64,000 nt of DNA from Ricinus communis. Lineage: Eukaryota; Streptophyta; Magnoliopsida; Malpighiales; Euphorbiaceae. Position 1 is the stretch's first letter; every line of letters begins with the position of its first letter. A program made the translations under genes and the position numbers. Under the pieces are notes generated by a model. It had not been told where the DNA came from. It searched no databases and saw only the letters and a program-made list of their open reading frames with translations. Below, one piece after another: positions 13,390 to 25,994 of the stretch. Location of the stretch: NCBI RefSeq assembly GCF_019578655.1, contig NC_063258.1:23936802-24000801 (forward strand). Direction: 5' to 3'.

Positions 13390-15809
13390 CTTACTACCTT
13401 CGTACAAATGATGCAAAAGGGCATGCAGATTAAGAATTTTAATGATGGACTTGGCTCTCCAAGGAGAAAGAAGGGAATGGGTGCAGAATGGTCATAAGCA
13501 GGAACAACGAAAAATATATTTATTTTTTTCAAAAAAAAAAAAAATTGTTTCATTATTTTTGTAGCTACTTTAGGAGGCCCCAATGCCAATTCATGCTATT
13601 TATAAACTCTTTCGTTGGGCAGGAAGTAGTATTACAAAAAGTACTAGTTTGAAAGGCTTGTTTCAAAATAAATTAATATCACGACAAATATGAAAAATTA
13701 TCATCATTAAAAGAAAATATATATTTATTCACGTTGAAAATTTTATATTTACAAGATGTCATTAATTGCATCGTTAAATTTATTATCACAAATTATATTG
13801 TAACGCAAATATTATATATATATATTAATTCATTCGAACAAGGCCCTCAAAAATCAAATAAGTACCCTATTGTAACTAGTCTCGCAAAAATATTAAACTT
13901 GACGAAACAAGCTAAGCATGGCGTTGAAGCTTGTGAAAGATGTCACGAATGGGAGGCATTGTGCCATGTAGAAATGGGTCCGCAATGTCCAGCAAAACTC
14001 GGGTCATAATCACCTCCGCTCCCGCGGCATGCTTGCTGCAACGATTTCATATCAAATCCCTAGACGGGAAGCTTTCCTCAAAATCCCACTTGGTAGCATT
14101 TCAGTAATCACCATATACTATTTGCCACATTCTGATGCTCTTTTTGCAATTCTTCAATGGCTTGTGTTGAAGGTGTTCGTTGTGACGCGCTGCGAGATTG
14201 TTTAGTCCCTTCAAACAATGAAATTCTTCATAGGCAGGCAGTCTGAATCATTCGTGTGGAATCCTGCAAGATACATTGGCAAACAACCTGTAGGAAAATT
14301 CCCAGGGACGACCGCTCGAGTTAACAGCGTACGTCCTTGATAGCTTGGACGGCTTCTGGGACCACGGACTTGACCTCATCGACAGTCCTGCCTTGGAACA
14401 ATGCATAGTCACGGCCATTTGCCTGCAATCTCTCCAACCATGAAGAGAGATTTTTTTATGCTGATTTTATCTGTGTTGCAGGCATATTGAAGTGGGCAGA
14501 CATGCAATTGACAAGATAAGTGTCAGTAACAGGAGAAAAAGCTCTTGCGCTAGAACACCACCAGAGTTGCATCGGGATTCGAGTAAGGACCGAGCAAGGG
14601 AACACCGGCTGATAGTGCAATATAGCCAATCACGAGCAAGCCATTGGAGCATCCACTTGTAGGCTTCTGGCCATAGGGAAGTCCAGCAAAGAAAGGAAGA
14701 GGGTGTTCTTGGATTAGTTACCGGTATCAGATATTGAATCACCAAGTTGATAAATAACTTGAGAAGATGTGAATTAGATGCACGAGGAGCAACAAGAAGA
14801 AGACAGCAAAGAAAGCAAAAATGAAAAAGAATTTGTAGTTAGCCATTGCAATAGAGACCTGTGGTGTAAACTATAGTTGAGATGGCGTGCATGGCCTAAT
14901 TTACAGATCACACAACCTGAAATAAAATTTAAAAAAAAAAAAAAAAAATTGGATTTGTTATTGATAATAACCCTCAATGCTTTTCGTTTTCCTCTCTGGT
15001 CTTCTCTTGTGTGAGTAATGCACGTGTTTTTCTGATAAGCTCATCGGAATAGGACGAAATCAACAATGGAGGTAGCAGCTTCAGCTTATATTTGACGACA
15101 CTAAACAAAAAGGCTAACGAAAATACCTTAAAACGAGTAAACCACATTCTGATGTTATTTTGGCTGTGTAAAGAAAAGAGGGATTTTTATAGAGCAAAAG
15201 TACCAATAGGCTTGCCAGATGGAGAGTAGTTTCATGTGCTCCAGATTTTACCACTCCTTATGTCCTTCAAACAGCAAAATAGCACATGTCTCTTGTATAA
15301 AGCAACAGCAGAAGTTTACCAAAGGAAAGAAGAATACGGGAAACATTACTGCATTTTTTCTCATGAATATTAGAATAACATAATAAATCAGTTCATATTT
15401 CTTTTACAAACAAAGTAGGGCGGTTATCAACTATCAAAATATTCCAAACTACGCATAGAATGAACAGGAACTAGCACCAATAATACAAGAATTGTTTTCC
15501 ATTTTCAGAACAAGGAGGGATAGGGTGATTGCTCAACAATCCTCTCAAATGTCAGTCACATAAAAACAAAACACAAGGAAAAAAAAGAAACAAACAAAAA
15601 GAAATAAAAATATTAACTAAACCTGCCAAAGAACCTGTATGAAAAGGCGACTAATAACAATTTCTATGCTTTAACAATTCAAAACTGAATCCCAATGGTA
15701 ACTTTCCAAGTACCACCATTCCTCGTCTCTGACCCTGTCCAAATAATATGTGCAGCCTTGTGTGTAGAAACAAATAGGCCATTCTTTTCACAAAGAAACA
15801 ATTAATCCA
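13390..15809. other. Intergenic, with unassigned coding-like scraps
   Basis: No intact gene is seen. On the minus strand, short stretches have protein-like composition but no family I recognise. One ends at a stop at 14321-14323 and contains GRDYALFQGRTVDEVKSVV. Another is near 14600-14690, with GLLVIGYIALSAGVPLLG. A third is near 13940-14010. They may be exons or fragments of a decayed gene. Poly-A/T tracts lie at about 13533-13545 and 14931-14948. The final few hundred bases (about 15350-15809) are probably the 3' UTR of the TM9 gene. Confidence 0.35.
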
Positions 15810-18800
15810 TCAGTCAATTTTCACTGACGAGTAGATGAGCCTGGTAAACCAGAAACAGGCATAAAAACCGATTGCACCAGTCAGCACAAAGAACGCATAC
15901 GAGACAATCAGCATGTACCCAAAGTACAATATCCCAGACACTGGCTTTGTGATCTCAAGCTTTGTGAAGAAGTAAAAAGCAGCATAAAGGAACAGATACA
16001 GAGCAGAGGACCCTGAAGTCAGGTATGACCTCCACCACCAAAGGTAGTCCTCACTGCACAGCTGGAAGTAGCAAAGTACGATTGTGATCTCGGCACAAGT
16101 GACCAGCAGGATGATGAAGACGATGAATAGGAAACCAAATATGTAATAGAATTGATGTAACCATATTGAGGTAAGAATGAAGAAGAGCTCAATAAACACA
16201 GCTCCAAATGGAAGAATGCCTCCAATGAGGATAGAGAAAGCTGGGTTCATGTACCAGGCCTGTTCCGGGATCTGCCTGGGTATCTTATTTGTTTTCACTG
16301 GATCTTCAATGGCTGGCTTCTTGAAACCAATGTAACTACCAACAAAGACAAGTGGCACTGAGATACCAAACCACAAAAATACCAGTGCAAACATGGTTCC
16401 AAATGGCACTGCCCCAGAGGACTTTTCTCCCCATATAAGAGCATTCAAGACAAAGAAGATGGCAAACACTATTGCAGGAAACATGCAGGCTGTTTTGAGG
16501 GTGATTTTCTTCCATTCTGTTCCCTTGAACATCTTGTAAAGACGAGCTGAAGAGTATCCAGCAAACAGGCCCATAAATACCCACAGAAGGAGCATAGCTG
16601 TCATCAACCCACCTCGGTTTGAAGGGGAAAGGAAACCGAGGGCAGCAAATATCATGGTGACAAGAATCATGCCAAAAAACTGAACACCTGTTCCAACATA
16701 GACACAGAGTAAATCAGAATTCATCGGAGGCCTGAAAACATCACCATGGACCAATTTCCACCCAGTCTCTTCTTGGGCTTCTTCTTGGGTCTCAAGTTGG
16801 TTGTACTTGGAGATATCCCGATAAAGTGTCCGTAACATGATCATAGCCACCATCCCAGAAAGGAAAAGAACAATCATCAACGAATTGACAATTGAAAACC
16901 AGTGAATCTGATCATCAGCCATCAGAAGATAAGTATCCCACCGAGAGGCCCACTTTACATCACTCTCCTGCAAGGTAAAACAGAAGGGGCAAAATGTAGA
17001 AAAGCAGCATTAAATGCATGAGTAAAAAATGAAACCAACATAAGCAAACACTTCATTAGACAGAAACTGAGCGCAACCTGGAACTCAACATCATAGGTAA
17101 AGATGATGTCCTTTTTATCTTCCACCTCCTGGGGAGTTTCCGAACTGGTAACCAAACGTTTTGCATGTGGATCACAGGTTGTTAAGCGGGTATTCTCCTT
17201 CTTCCACTCACCTTCGAACTCATGCTTAACACTAAAATCATCAGAATAAATCAGCATACAGGAGTAGACTGTCTTTCCAGACAAAAAAAGTATAACACCA
17301 ATTAATACACTTGAGTAGGAAAAAAGAAGCATAAAACTAGAACCTGAATGGTTTTACTTCAAATCCAACAATCCTGGCTGAATCTGTCTGAGCATCTTTG
17401 TGATATTTGACAGTAAATGCTAAATGATTGTGAATAAAATGCTTTTGCTCTTTGCTCTGCAAGCAATAATGCGTACAAAAATGGCCTGCATAAGTGCATG
17501 GCAACATTTTATTCAATTATCAAGATATAATGTGATTGGGATGTGACTTACTCCAGCATACTGTCCTCTAAGACCAACATGAAAGCCATGTTGATACACT
17601 ATGGAATTTTCCTGATCAGACCTTTGAATGGGGAAAACTAGTGGAAGATTGTCCAATATCCTGTCAGGTATTAAACCAAGCAAGATACATCAGACAATTA
17701 CTCCACCAAGTTATAATAGCATATTATTTGCCGTAGTCTAAGATCTGCAGAAATATATAAATTAAAAGATCCTTGGTTGAATGTCTCACATGTTGACCCG
17801 ATACTCATCATCTATCTTTTCCTTGAATTCCTTTGCAGTTTTTGCATCAAGTGTAATACGGCATAAAATCTTGCACATTTGTGGTTCTCTCATTTTAAAC
17901 TGCAACGAAGAGCTTCTGTCAGCTGTGCAGGAGACTAGACATAGTAATCAGCATACACAAGAGGAATATCAAATTATTTAGGCCATCTAGCTTACCACGT
18001 AAGGAGAGTTTTCTATGCGGTCACCACGAAGAACTTCCCCAAGATTTTCTGCACTATCAACTATGCGCTCCGGATGACAGTAAGGGAGCGAATAGTATGA
18101 GTAAGGAAGTTGTGTTTTTGTAGAAGTCAGTTTGTTTACTTTCACCTTCAGTTCATCCCCCTGTATCAGTGGACACAAATTAAAACTAAATTAGCATGAA
18201 GTTACAATAAACTAGCAAGACTGCAACATTATAAGATAGCAAAAATATATGACACAAAATATGAAACTTGAAGGAATAAAACCTTTAGCACCAAACCAAG
18301 ATCAATCATCAGTTTACAACCTAGAGCATAAGTTGGGGTCATTCATTTCGAAAACTTCAACATCAGCCATTGAACAGATGTTTTGATTAAAAAGTTAATG
18401 CCTTTAGTACATTAATCAAACATACAGATACGGAGCAAACTGACATTCAACCGGCAGGCTTTGATGGTAATAGGTAAACACCCACCAAAAATAAACCACC
18501 AAAGTATAAATTAAAATCACACACAAAAGACCTCCATTTTGGATTTGTAATCATTATGAATAAGGAGAAATGCTTTTAAGCAAGCAGATGAAGAAGGCAT
18601 TGTCAAGAATAATTCTATATTGTATTTCATGAATTGAAAATTAAACTTTTTGAGACATTTACCGATACATTCAACATAAACTCCTCAATTTGGTCCAGGC
18701 AACTATTATCCAACTTTCTTAATCTAATAACAAATTATTTATAAGTGTTTCCCTATAAAAGTTTTTTTTTTCCCACATTTCATCTTATCTAAGAGTGGAT

Positions 18801-19707
18801 TTGTTCAATTTTACCAGTAAAATCAAAAGGAAGTTCAGTGTCAAATAGATTCATAATCATGCAGTTTATTATTTCATATATCATCCACATAAATTTACAT
18901 TACGGCATTTTTTCATAAGCAAAAGCCAATTTATTAAATGAGTTGATAATACGTATATCCTAATATCACACGCTCAGGAGCTTAATCATTAGCAAATAAC
19001 AAGTCCAGCTTGCAAAACAAAAGTTGTAAAACTTTTTGTTCTCCGAGGTGACAAATTTTTTTCTGCAGGACATGTGCATGCAGAATTTGAAAAGAAATTA
19101 GCACAAATCTAACTAAACAAAATTCCAAGTCAAACAATCATACAAGACTCCCATTTTACCTTTTCCTTTTGAGAATAATTCCTCAAAATAAATAACCGAA
19201 CTGAACACAATTTCTTATCATAACCCCACAACATAAGTGGGGCTAAGTCCAAATTCAAGATTTTAATAAAACCAGAACGGTGATCAAATTATGTTATGTA
19301 TAAACAGGTTTTATAAACTTAACCAACTTCACCTCCATAAATTGTATCATTAACACAAAAATTGGATGCACAAAGCAATGACATCCAACAAAGTTTCATG
19401 AGAAAAGTTAAAGAAGACCAAAATCATTTGGATCCCAGCCAAATCGACACTTAATAATAATAAAGCATCCATGCTATCGACGAAAGTTCAACAAACAAAA
19501 CACGGATCCAGAGATTGAAAACACAAAATCAACAAGATCTAACCCTAAACGAATGAATCCTATAGAAACAAAAATTTAATTCCTTTTGTTTACCATGAGG
19601 AAATCTGCAGGTGCGACACCAGGAAGATAAAAGGAATTACAAGGAACAACAACCAAAACCAATGCACAAAAGCAGATCCATTTCGCTGCGAGAGTATCTC
19701 TCGCCAT
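15810..19707 (-). CDS. Transmembrane nine superfamily (TM9SF/EMP70) protein
   Basis: TM9SF proteins are Golgi/endosomal membrane proteins with a lumenal N-terminal domain and nine C-terminal membrane spans. Seven coding exons on the minus strand join in phase: 19707-19594, 18160-17996, 17899-17790, 17660-17552, 17456-17344, 17231-17078, 16967-15810, encoding 640 residues, the usual family size. The protein starts [10 protein letters not shown] and has a hydrophobic signal peptide followed by FYLPGVAP, the hallmark mature N-terminus. [11 protein letters not shown] and the lumenal domain follow. The large last exon (residues 256-640) holds the nine-span region, with DVFRPP and GTGVQFFGM. The C-terminus ends SSVKID, a K-X-D signal known in this family to bind COPI and retain the protein in the Golgi. 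All introns are GT-AG; the first (18161-19593) is 1.4 kb. No lesion is seen. The member within the plant TMN family was not resolved. Confidence 0.95.
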
Positions 19708-19920
19708 AGCACCACGATCTAAGAAACACAAGACTCTCTCTCTGTCTCTCTCTTTCTCTCTCTAAAACTGCTGTTTTGGAGTTCAGTTGAGTTGAGCTGA
19801 CCTGTAGTTTTCTCTCACTAGAAGACTGCTCACCGGTATTGGAGGAGAGCGGAGGGAGAAGAGAGGAGAGGAGAGGAGAAGAGAGTTGTTTGTTTTCTTT
19901 AATAGCAAACAACGAGTAAC
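19708..19920 (-). promoter_or_regulatory. 5' leader and core promoter area of the TM9 gene
   Basis: Read on the minus strand, the sequence just upstream of the ATG is rich in GA dinucleotides (plus-strand CT run at about 19733-19763), and a second purine/pyrimidine tract lies at 19855-19885. Such GAGA/CT tracts are common in plant 5' leaders and near transcription starts. No clear TATA box was identified. Confidence 0.4.
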
Positions 19921-22900
19921 GCGATGCAGGTTCGGTTTCTTTTCACTTATTTGCCGTCCGATTTAATGACTTTACTTTATTGTGCGGTGGCGATTGGATC
20001 AGCGATGTTGACGGTGATTTTAATTTATTAATTTTTATTTCTTTTTTAAATGACCTTTTATTGGCAGTGATGTTTTCAATATATATCGCTAATAATAAGT
20101 ATCAAATGATTATTAGGATCAAAATAAATAAACACCCTTTTGATTTGTTAATTATTTAAATTTAAATCAAAACCAATAAGATACTTTATTAAATTATTTT
20201 ACTTTTCCAATTAATTTGTGGCTAGGCTTTTTCTGTTCTCAATTGTAGAAATTAATTATTAAAAAAAAAAAGTGAATCTTCCAAAGGGTGCTTAACCCCA
20301 AATTAATTAGGATTAGGATTAAGATTAAGATTAAGATAAAGATTAAGATTAAGATTGGATTAAAACATAAAAATGTGGAAGTTAGTGAGCAACACCTAAC
20401 TCAGCTTGGAAGGTGGCAATGGATCCTTCTTGACTCTGTCACTGCAACCACTCCCTCTTGGCTGCTTCTGTAATTTTTTCTTTTATTTTCTTTCCTTAAT
20501 GTTCTTATAACTATTAAAATATTTAACTCTGTAATATTTGATTAAAATTTATAAATATATTTACGATTGAAATATATATATTTTGAATGGAATAAAAATA
20601 ATTTGATATTTTATTTAATTAAATTCATATAAAATTAATTATAATTAAATCAAATCTTAATAAAATAAATAAATTTTTATAAATTTTATATATATTTCAT
20701 AATTTAAGTAGAATATGTAAAAAATTTAGCAGCCCAATATATTTTTAATTTATTTAGTAGTATAAACCTCCTATTAAATTATTCAAATAATACATAGAAA
20801 AGGATTTTTTAAAAAAAAAAGATAAAAGTAAAATAAGTGTTTGGTATGCGCTTAAATTTGGATTAAGATTGATTCATCATTCATCAAACTTTAATGAATT
20901 AAGCTTGAGAAACACAGAGAGATGCCAAGAAAAAATAGAGACCTAATTATGGGAGTTAGTTTAGAGGAAGGAAGAACAAAGGAAAATAGAATTGCAAGAA
21001 CCATACTAGGAAAAGAAGAAAAAGAAATCATATTAGATTCAAATACTCTTTTGAGTAACTTAACCATGTCTCATTTCAATTATTTTTTTTTTAAATTTAA
21101 CATCTAAGATTTAATTATATATTAGTCGTTTACCCGTGCATTGCACGTTATTGTAATTTTGATAATAAAATCAAATTGATAGATAAAATTTAATAAAAAA
21201 ATTTATATTTAATATTAATTGATAAAATTTTAAAAAATAATAGCAAACTAACTAACTATTTTTAAATATCTTTAATTTTTTAATGCAATAATATAAAAAT
21301 TATATTAAAAATTATCTATTAATTAATTTAATATTATATAAATTAATATATCAATATAATTAATATTATTATTTTTTAGAATTAAAAATCTTATTATATG
21401 ATTAGAAAATAATTTTTTATTGAATATAACAGTAAAAATATAATTTAAGATCTTATTTTTTAGAATTAGAATTATTATTTAATTACAAAATTAATTTATT
21501 TATTAATATAACATTAAAATAATAAATTAATAAAAAAATTATAAAATTAAATATAAATTTGAATTCTATATATCAAGAGTAAATTAGCTAATGTATATCA
21601 ATTATTCTATCTTCATAAATTTTTTTAGTTACAAACGGAGGAAAAGGAACCGAAACCTTATTCAAAATGATATATGGGTGTTAAGTTCTCCCTCTACGAG
21701 AATGATGAAGAAAAAAAAAAAAATCTGACATTCAAACAATCAGTAAAAAAATATTTATAAAATCGATATGTGGTTTAATGTCACTAAATGGAGCATTTTT
21801 TTTATAGAATTACAATATACTGCTCCGTCAACATTATTGATATTGTATTTCTTTGATATTTATTTTTATCTTTTATATTTATATGTATTTATTAATTTTT
21901 ATTAGTAGAATATTTATATTTAAAAAAAGAAAAGTTTAGGAGCACTATTTTTATAATTTTAGATTGTAAGTAAAATAAATGAAATTGCTCAAAATTTAAT
22001 TTCCTAGTCTCACTTGCCAAGTAAGATTTTGTTGAATTATTTACATCTACTAATTTTATTATATCTTACATAATATTTATACAAAATTTAATATAAAATT
22101 AATTTATGGTCTCGATTTAATCTCTGACTAACCAGATTGAGGACCGGGCCAGATCTAAAATCATAAACTACAAAGTTACAATAAATAAATAATAATATTA
22201 TGGACCAACCTATTAAATTTAATGTCTTTAAACTACTCTATGTTTAAGAATAAATAATTATCATACTGAATTTTATTTCTCTAGGTATTCCAAAACAAAA
22301 ATAAAATAAAATAAAGGTAGCTGATCGGTTGCTTAGGAAAGGGGTTACTGCTATTTCAAGGCAAATGCAAGAGCCAACTTTGAGCTGGAATTTCTTATGA
22401 AATAATAAATAAATAAAAACCATCATCATGCAGTTAGGAGTCAAAAGCATAATATAGTTTATTTAGGAACCACAACAAAGCTAGTCAATTCCTAACCCAT
22501 GTGATGTGATGATGTGCTCTTTTCAAAATCTTACTGCATCTGCAATTGAAAATCTTGGTTGATCAGTCTATTAAAATATTATTTACTTCCGGATGCTTCA
22601 TCAAACGAGTTTTTTTTAATTATAAAATTTTAATTTATTTCATTTCAGCTGCGCAACTTTAATCGTATTTCAATTTATTTATTTTATAAATGAAAATTTA
22701 ACACACATAATTAGAGATAGAAACGCCACGTGCCAATAAATTAAAATTTTATAACTAAAATCGAATAAACTTTAAATTCAGCAACCATACCTACCAAATT
22801 GACAGGTGCTCTAAAGGTCAATTCACAAGGGTTTGCTTAATTCATCATTTATTTTGCTAATAAAATTTATATCATACTCGCACCAAGACTAATGAGATAC

Positions 22901-23290
22901 ATGAGAAAAAATGATCTGACATTGAGATTTGATGCATCTCAGAATTTGGTAATCTTGAAAAACTTGTTTACTCCTCCATGAAATGCTCATGAAGGGAAAA
23001 GCACTAACTTAATTTGGAAGAGCATTCATAAAGTATGCTCACGCAGTAAAACTTCATGGAGACTTTGCCTTCCCCCAGCATATTTCTTGAAGGGAAGTGA
23101 TGGAGCTTTAGATACAAGCAGAAAAAAAGAAGAATACATCCACTTGAAGACCGTTGTGTAACCAGACCAAATATTATGCTCAAAACAGCTGCCTAAATGC
23201 TCATAACAATCAAATGAATAATGAAGCTTTTGGAATGATAGAGAACATCAAGGAAGAAAATGTGAGAGGACTTCAAATCAATTGGCAAAT
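19921..23290. other. AT-rich intergenic region
   Basis: No gene is recognised. Most of 20470-22900 is extremely A+T-rich with poly-A runs. A GATTAA hexamer array is annotated separately. A 13-base palindrome (cgtgcattgcacg) at 21135-21147 lies next to cc in the form often seen in dispersed plant repeats. Bases just below 23291 are probably the 3' UTR of the EEP gene. Confidence 0.5.
20305..20358. repeat. GATTAA/GATTAG hexanucleotide microsatellite
   Basis: About nine head-to-tail copies of a GATTA(A/G) hexamer with single-base variants (one GATAAA, a final GATTGG). It lies in intergenic DNA upstream of the TM9 gene. The unit differs from the plant telomere repeat TTTAGGG, so it is not an interstitial telomere tract. 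Confidence 0.8.
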
Positions 23291-25948
23291 TCAGTTATCT
23301 TCTTGCGTAGGAGGTGGTTCAAGTGGTCTCACAGAACGAGGAAGCACAAACTCAGCAAATATTGGATAATGCGAGGAAGGATAGTACCCGTCGATATTGT
23401 CATTCACCACTTCACACAAGGAAGGAATCAGAGATCTACCTCTAAAAAGAATCCAATCCACATGTAGATCCTGAGTTTGGCGGTCCCAGCAGAGGCAGAG
23501 TGCTCTCAGTATCAACTTGAGGAATTCAAGAGCTCCTTGCTTGTCACCTGACAGCACCAGATCGAAGAGTGAGGATAGTTACATCATGCTAACAGACCTA
23601 GCTATCCAGAACACTGCAAGATGGTACCTTTGAAACCATGATAAGTGCGAATAAGGGAACCATTTTTCCTAACTCGAGCATTGGGCCACACATCTCGCAT
23701 ATCTCCCACTGCACCATGTTCTCTGAAGCAAAAACCGAGCGGCAGTTAGTTGGTCTCATAACTAAGAAATACAAAACTTGAATACATGAAGTCCTCTTGC
23801 ACTGAGATTCAGAGAGGCAGCATATAAATTAAGGATAAGCATACTAATGCATTTAGAATTGAAATTCAGAAAGATTGGGCAATAATGCAGAGATTTCTGG
23901 AAAATGAAATGGAGCAGCTGTAAATCTACATTTCAGGGGTCAAAAGATAAATAAGAACGACTTTCTTTATTTCTGGAGCACTTGTTTTCAAAATTCTTTC
24001 AATACTGTAAATAAAGAAAAGTATTTATTTTCCTTTCTGGATTCCTATGGAGAAGGAAACGTATTCTTAAAGGAAACGTATTCTTACATTTAACATCATA
24101 ATACAACAATTATTCGCTGCTATAAGGTAAATAGGTGGTTGATCATTATCATCAGAAATGCAGCAGTATAATGGGGATGCAGTTAACATAACAAACAGAG
24201 AGCATTAAGTGGAGAGAAAGAGATAACCACCAAAAATTGAAAATAAAAAATAAGATCAAAGCCACTATAAACAGGAGAAGGAAAATGGAGTCATAAGACA
24301 AATTGTTGTCACTCCAAGAAAAACCATGAATTATCTTTTCCATGGGAAAGCTAAGAATTATCTCTTCCATTCAGCTATCATAATGCAAATGGAAATGTTT
24401 ATGAGAAAAATCTGCAAATTTGAGACATGTATACGGGGTCCTTAATAGATGGATGATGTCCAATAAGGCATGACAAGAGAAAAGATACAACATTAAATAT
24501 CTGGATGCCAATGCACCAAAGATGCCTTGATCTCAAGAAACAATAACATTAAAATAAAATAAAATTATTTTTAATGTACAAAAGATACCTCGATCTCCCG
24601 AGAAGAAAACGTCCTGTAGTTGATTCCTTCTGTGTGTTAAATCCTCCACAGTACACAACTGGCAAGCTTGGAGGTAAGGATGCAATGTGTTGCCAAGTGA
24701 GTAAAGCACTTCGTCTACGGGCACGAGGACTAAATTCATCCATATTTGTATTTACTATCTGAAATGAAAAGCCTGGCGGCTCAACTCCTTTCAATTGGAA
24801 TGTGTGGACATCATGTCAAAGAAACACGTCATTGAGCAATCCACATAAACAAAATAGATGGGTAGATGATGCAGCAAATAAATGATGTAAAATTTGGAAA
24901 AGTAGTTGAATACAGAAGGATATCGCCCATGTTGCAATACATGGAACTGCAGCACCCCATGACATGCTACCTGGAACAGAAGGTGCGTCTGATAACCAAA
25001 ATGTCCCACCTTCTAGCAGCTCTACCTTCATTGGAAAAGAGAAAACACACAAAGAAAGGTAAATCGCGCCAGTTATTATAAATGAAATAAAATGTGAATG
25101 TTATTAGAAATGAGCCAATGTCTTACCTTCTCCTTCTCATAGAAAATGGTGCAGTGCTCATCTGAAGTGTCTTGAGATCCCTTCCTTGATATTCCAAATT
25201 GATCATAACCTGAAAACATGAGAAATGCTCAGTTTCTAGGTTCATGAGATTAAGAGAGTGCCTTTGACATTGCAAACAAACACGGTACAAAAGCATAAGT
25301 GCACAAATCATTTTATGATTGATAGAGTCAAAAAATATATTCTAATGGGTAGATGGTAATTGTATCAAGAACTAAATGGTCATCAAAGTCAAACTTTAGG
25401 TGTTATAGGAAATACTATTGACAACGTGCCATATATTCTTTTCTGGGTCCATTGAATACCACAAGAAAAAGCACTCCCATCCCATCCAATAGGATTTGGA
25501 CCTAATACCTCCCAATGGAATCCCAAGATAACACTGATAGGCTGTCACCTTGCAGTCAAGTGCCTGCTTATTATATAATACACTTGTCTTGATGCAGATC
25601 TATCTTTTTAGATTTCCTTTTGATATTATGATTTAGTCATTCAAAGTTTAGTTTACAAACATTATAACTCTGTACTTTATTCTATTTAAGGAAAGATCCA
25701 AACCCATAAGATTTGTATACCTTCCGAGTTTAGTTTGTTTTACACATCTATCCTGCTGCACAGACAAAGTGACAAATACCCACTAAAGCCCATGCCTCAG
25801 TCGCTGTCACAGAATCTAAATTCCAATAAAGATCCATTTCACGCTTTAAATGATATAATTACATGGTTAAACCTGCCTAAGATACAATCCAAGTAACGAG
25901 ACAAATGTATAAGCTAAAAAATACAAGGGCATCCAGATATGCAGCTAT

Positions 25949-25994
<46 letters not shown>

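Noticed and set aside
20305..20358. Interstitial telomere repeat
   Set aside because: The unit is GATTAA/GATTAG, not TTTAGGG/CCCTAAA; it is a simple hexamer microsatellite.
24748..24765. Alternative cag acceptor at tttcatttcag before ATAGTAAATAC for the EEP exon
   Set aside because: Using it would drop the conserved FQLKGVEPPGFSFQ segment; the AT-AC intron joins the family sequence exactly and in phase.
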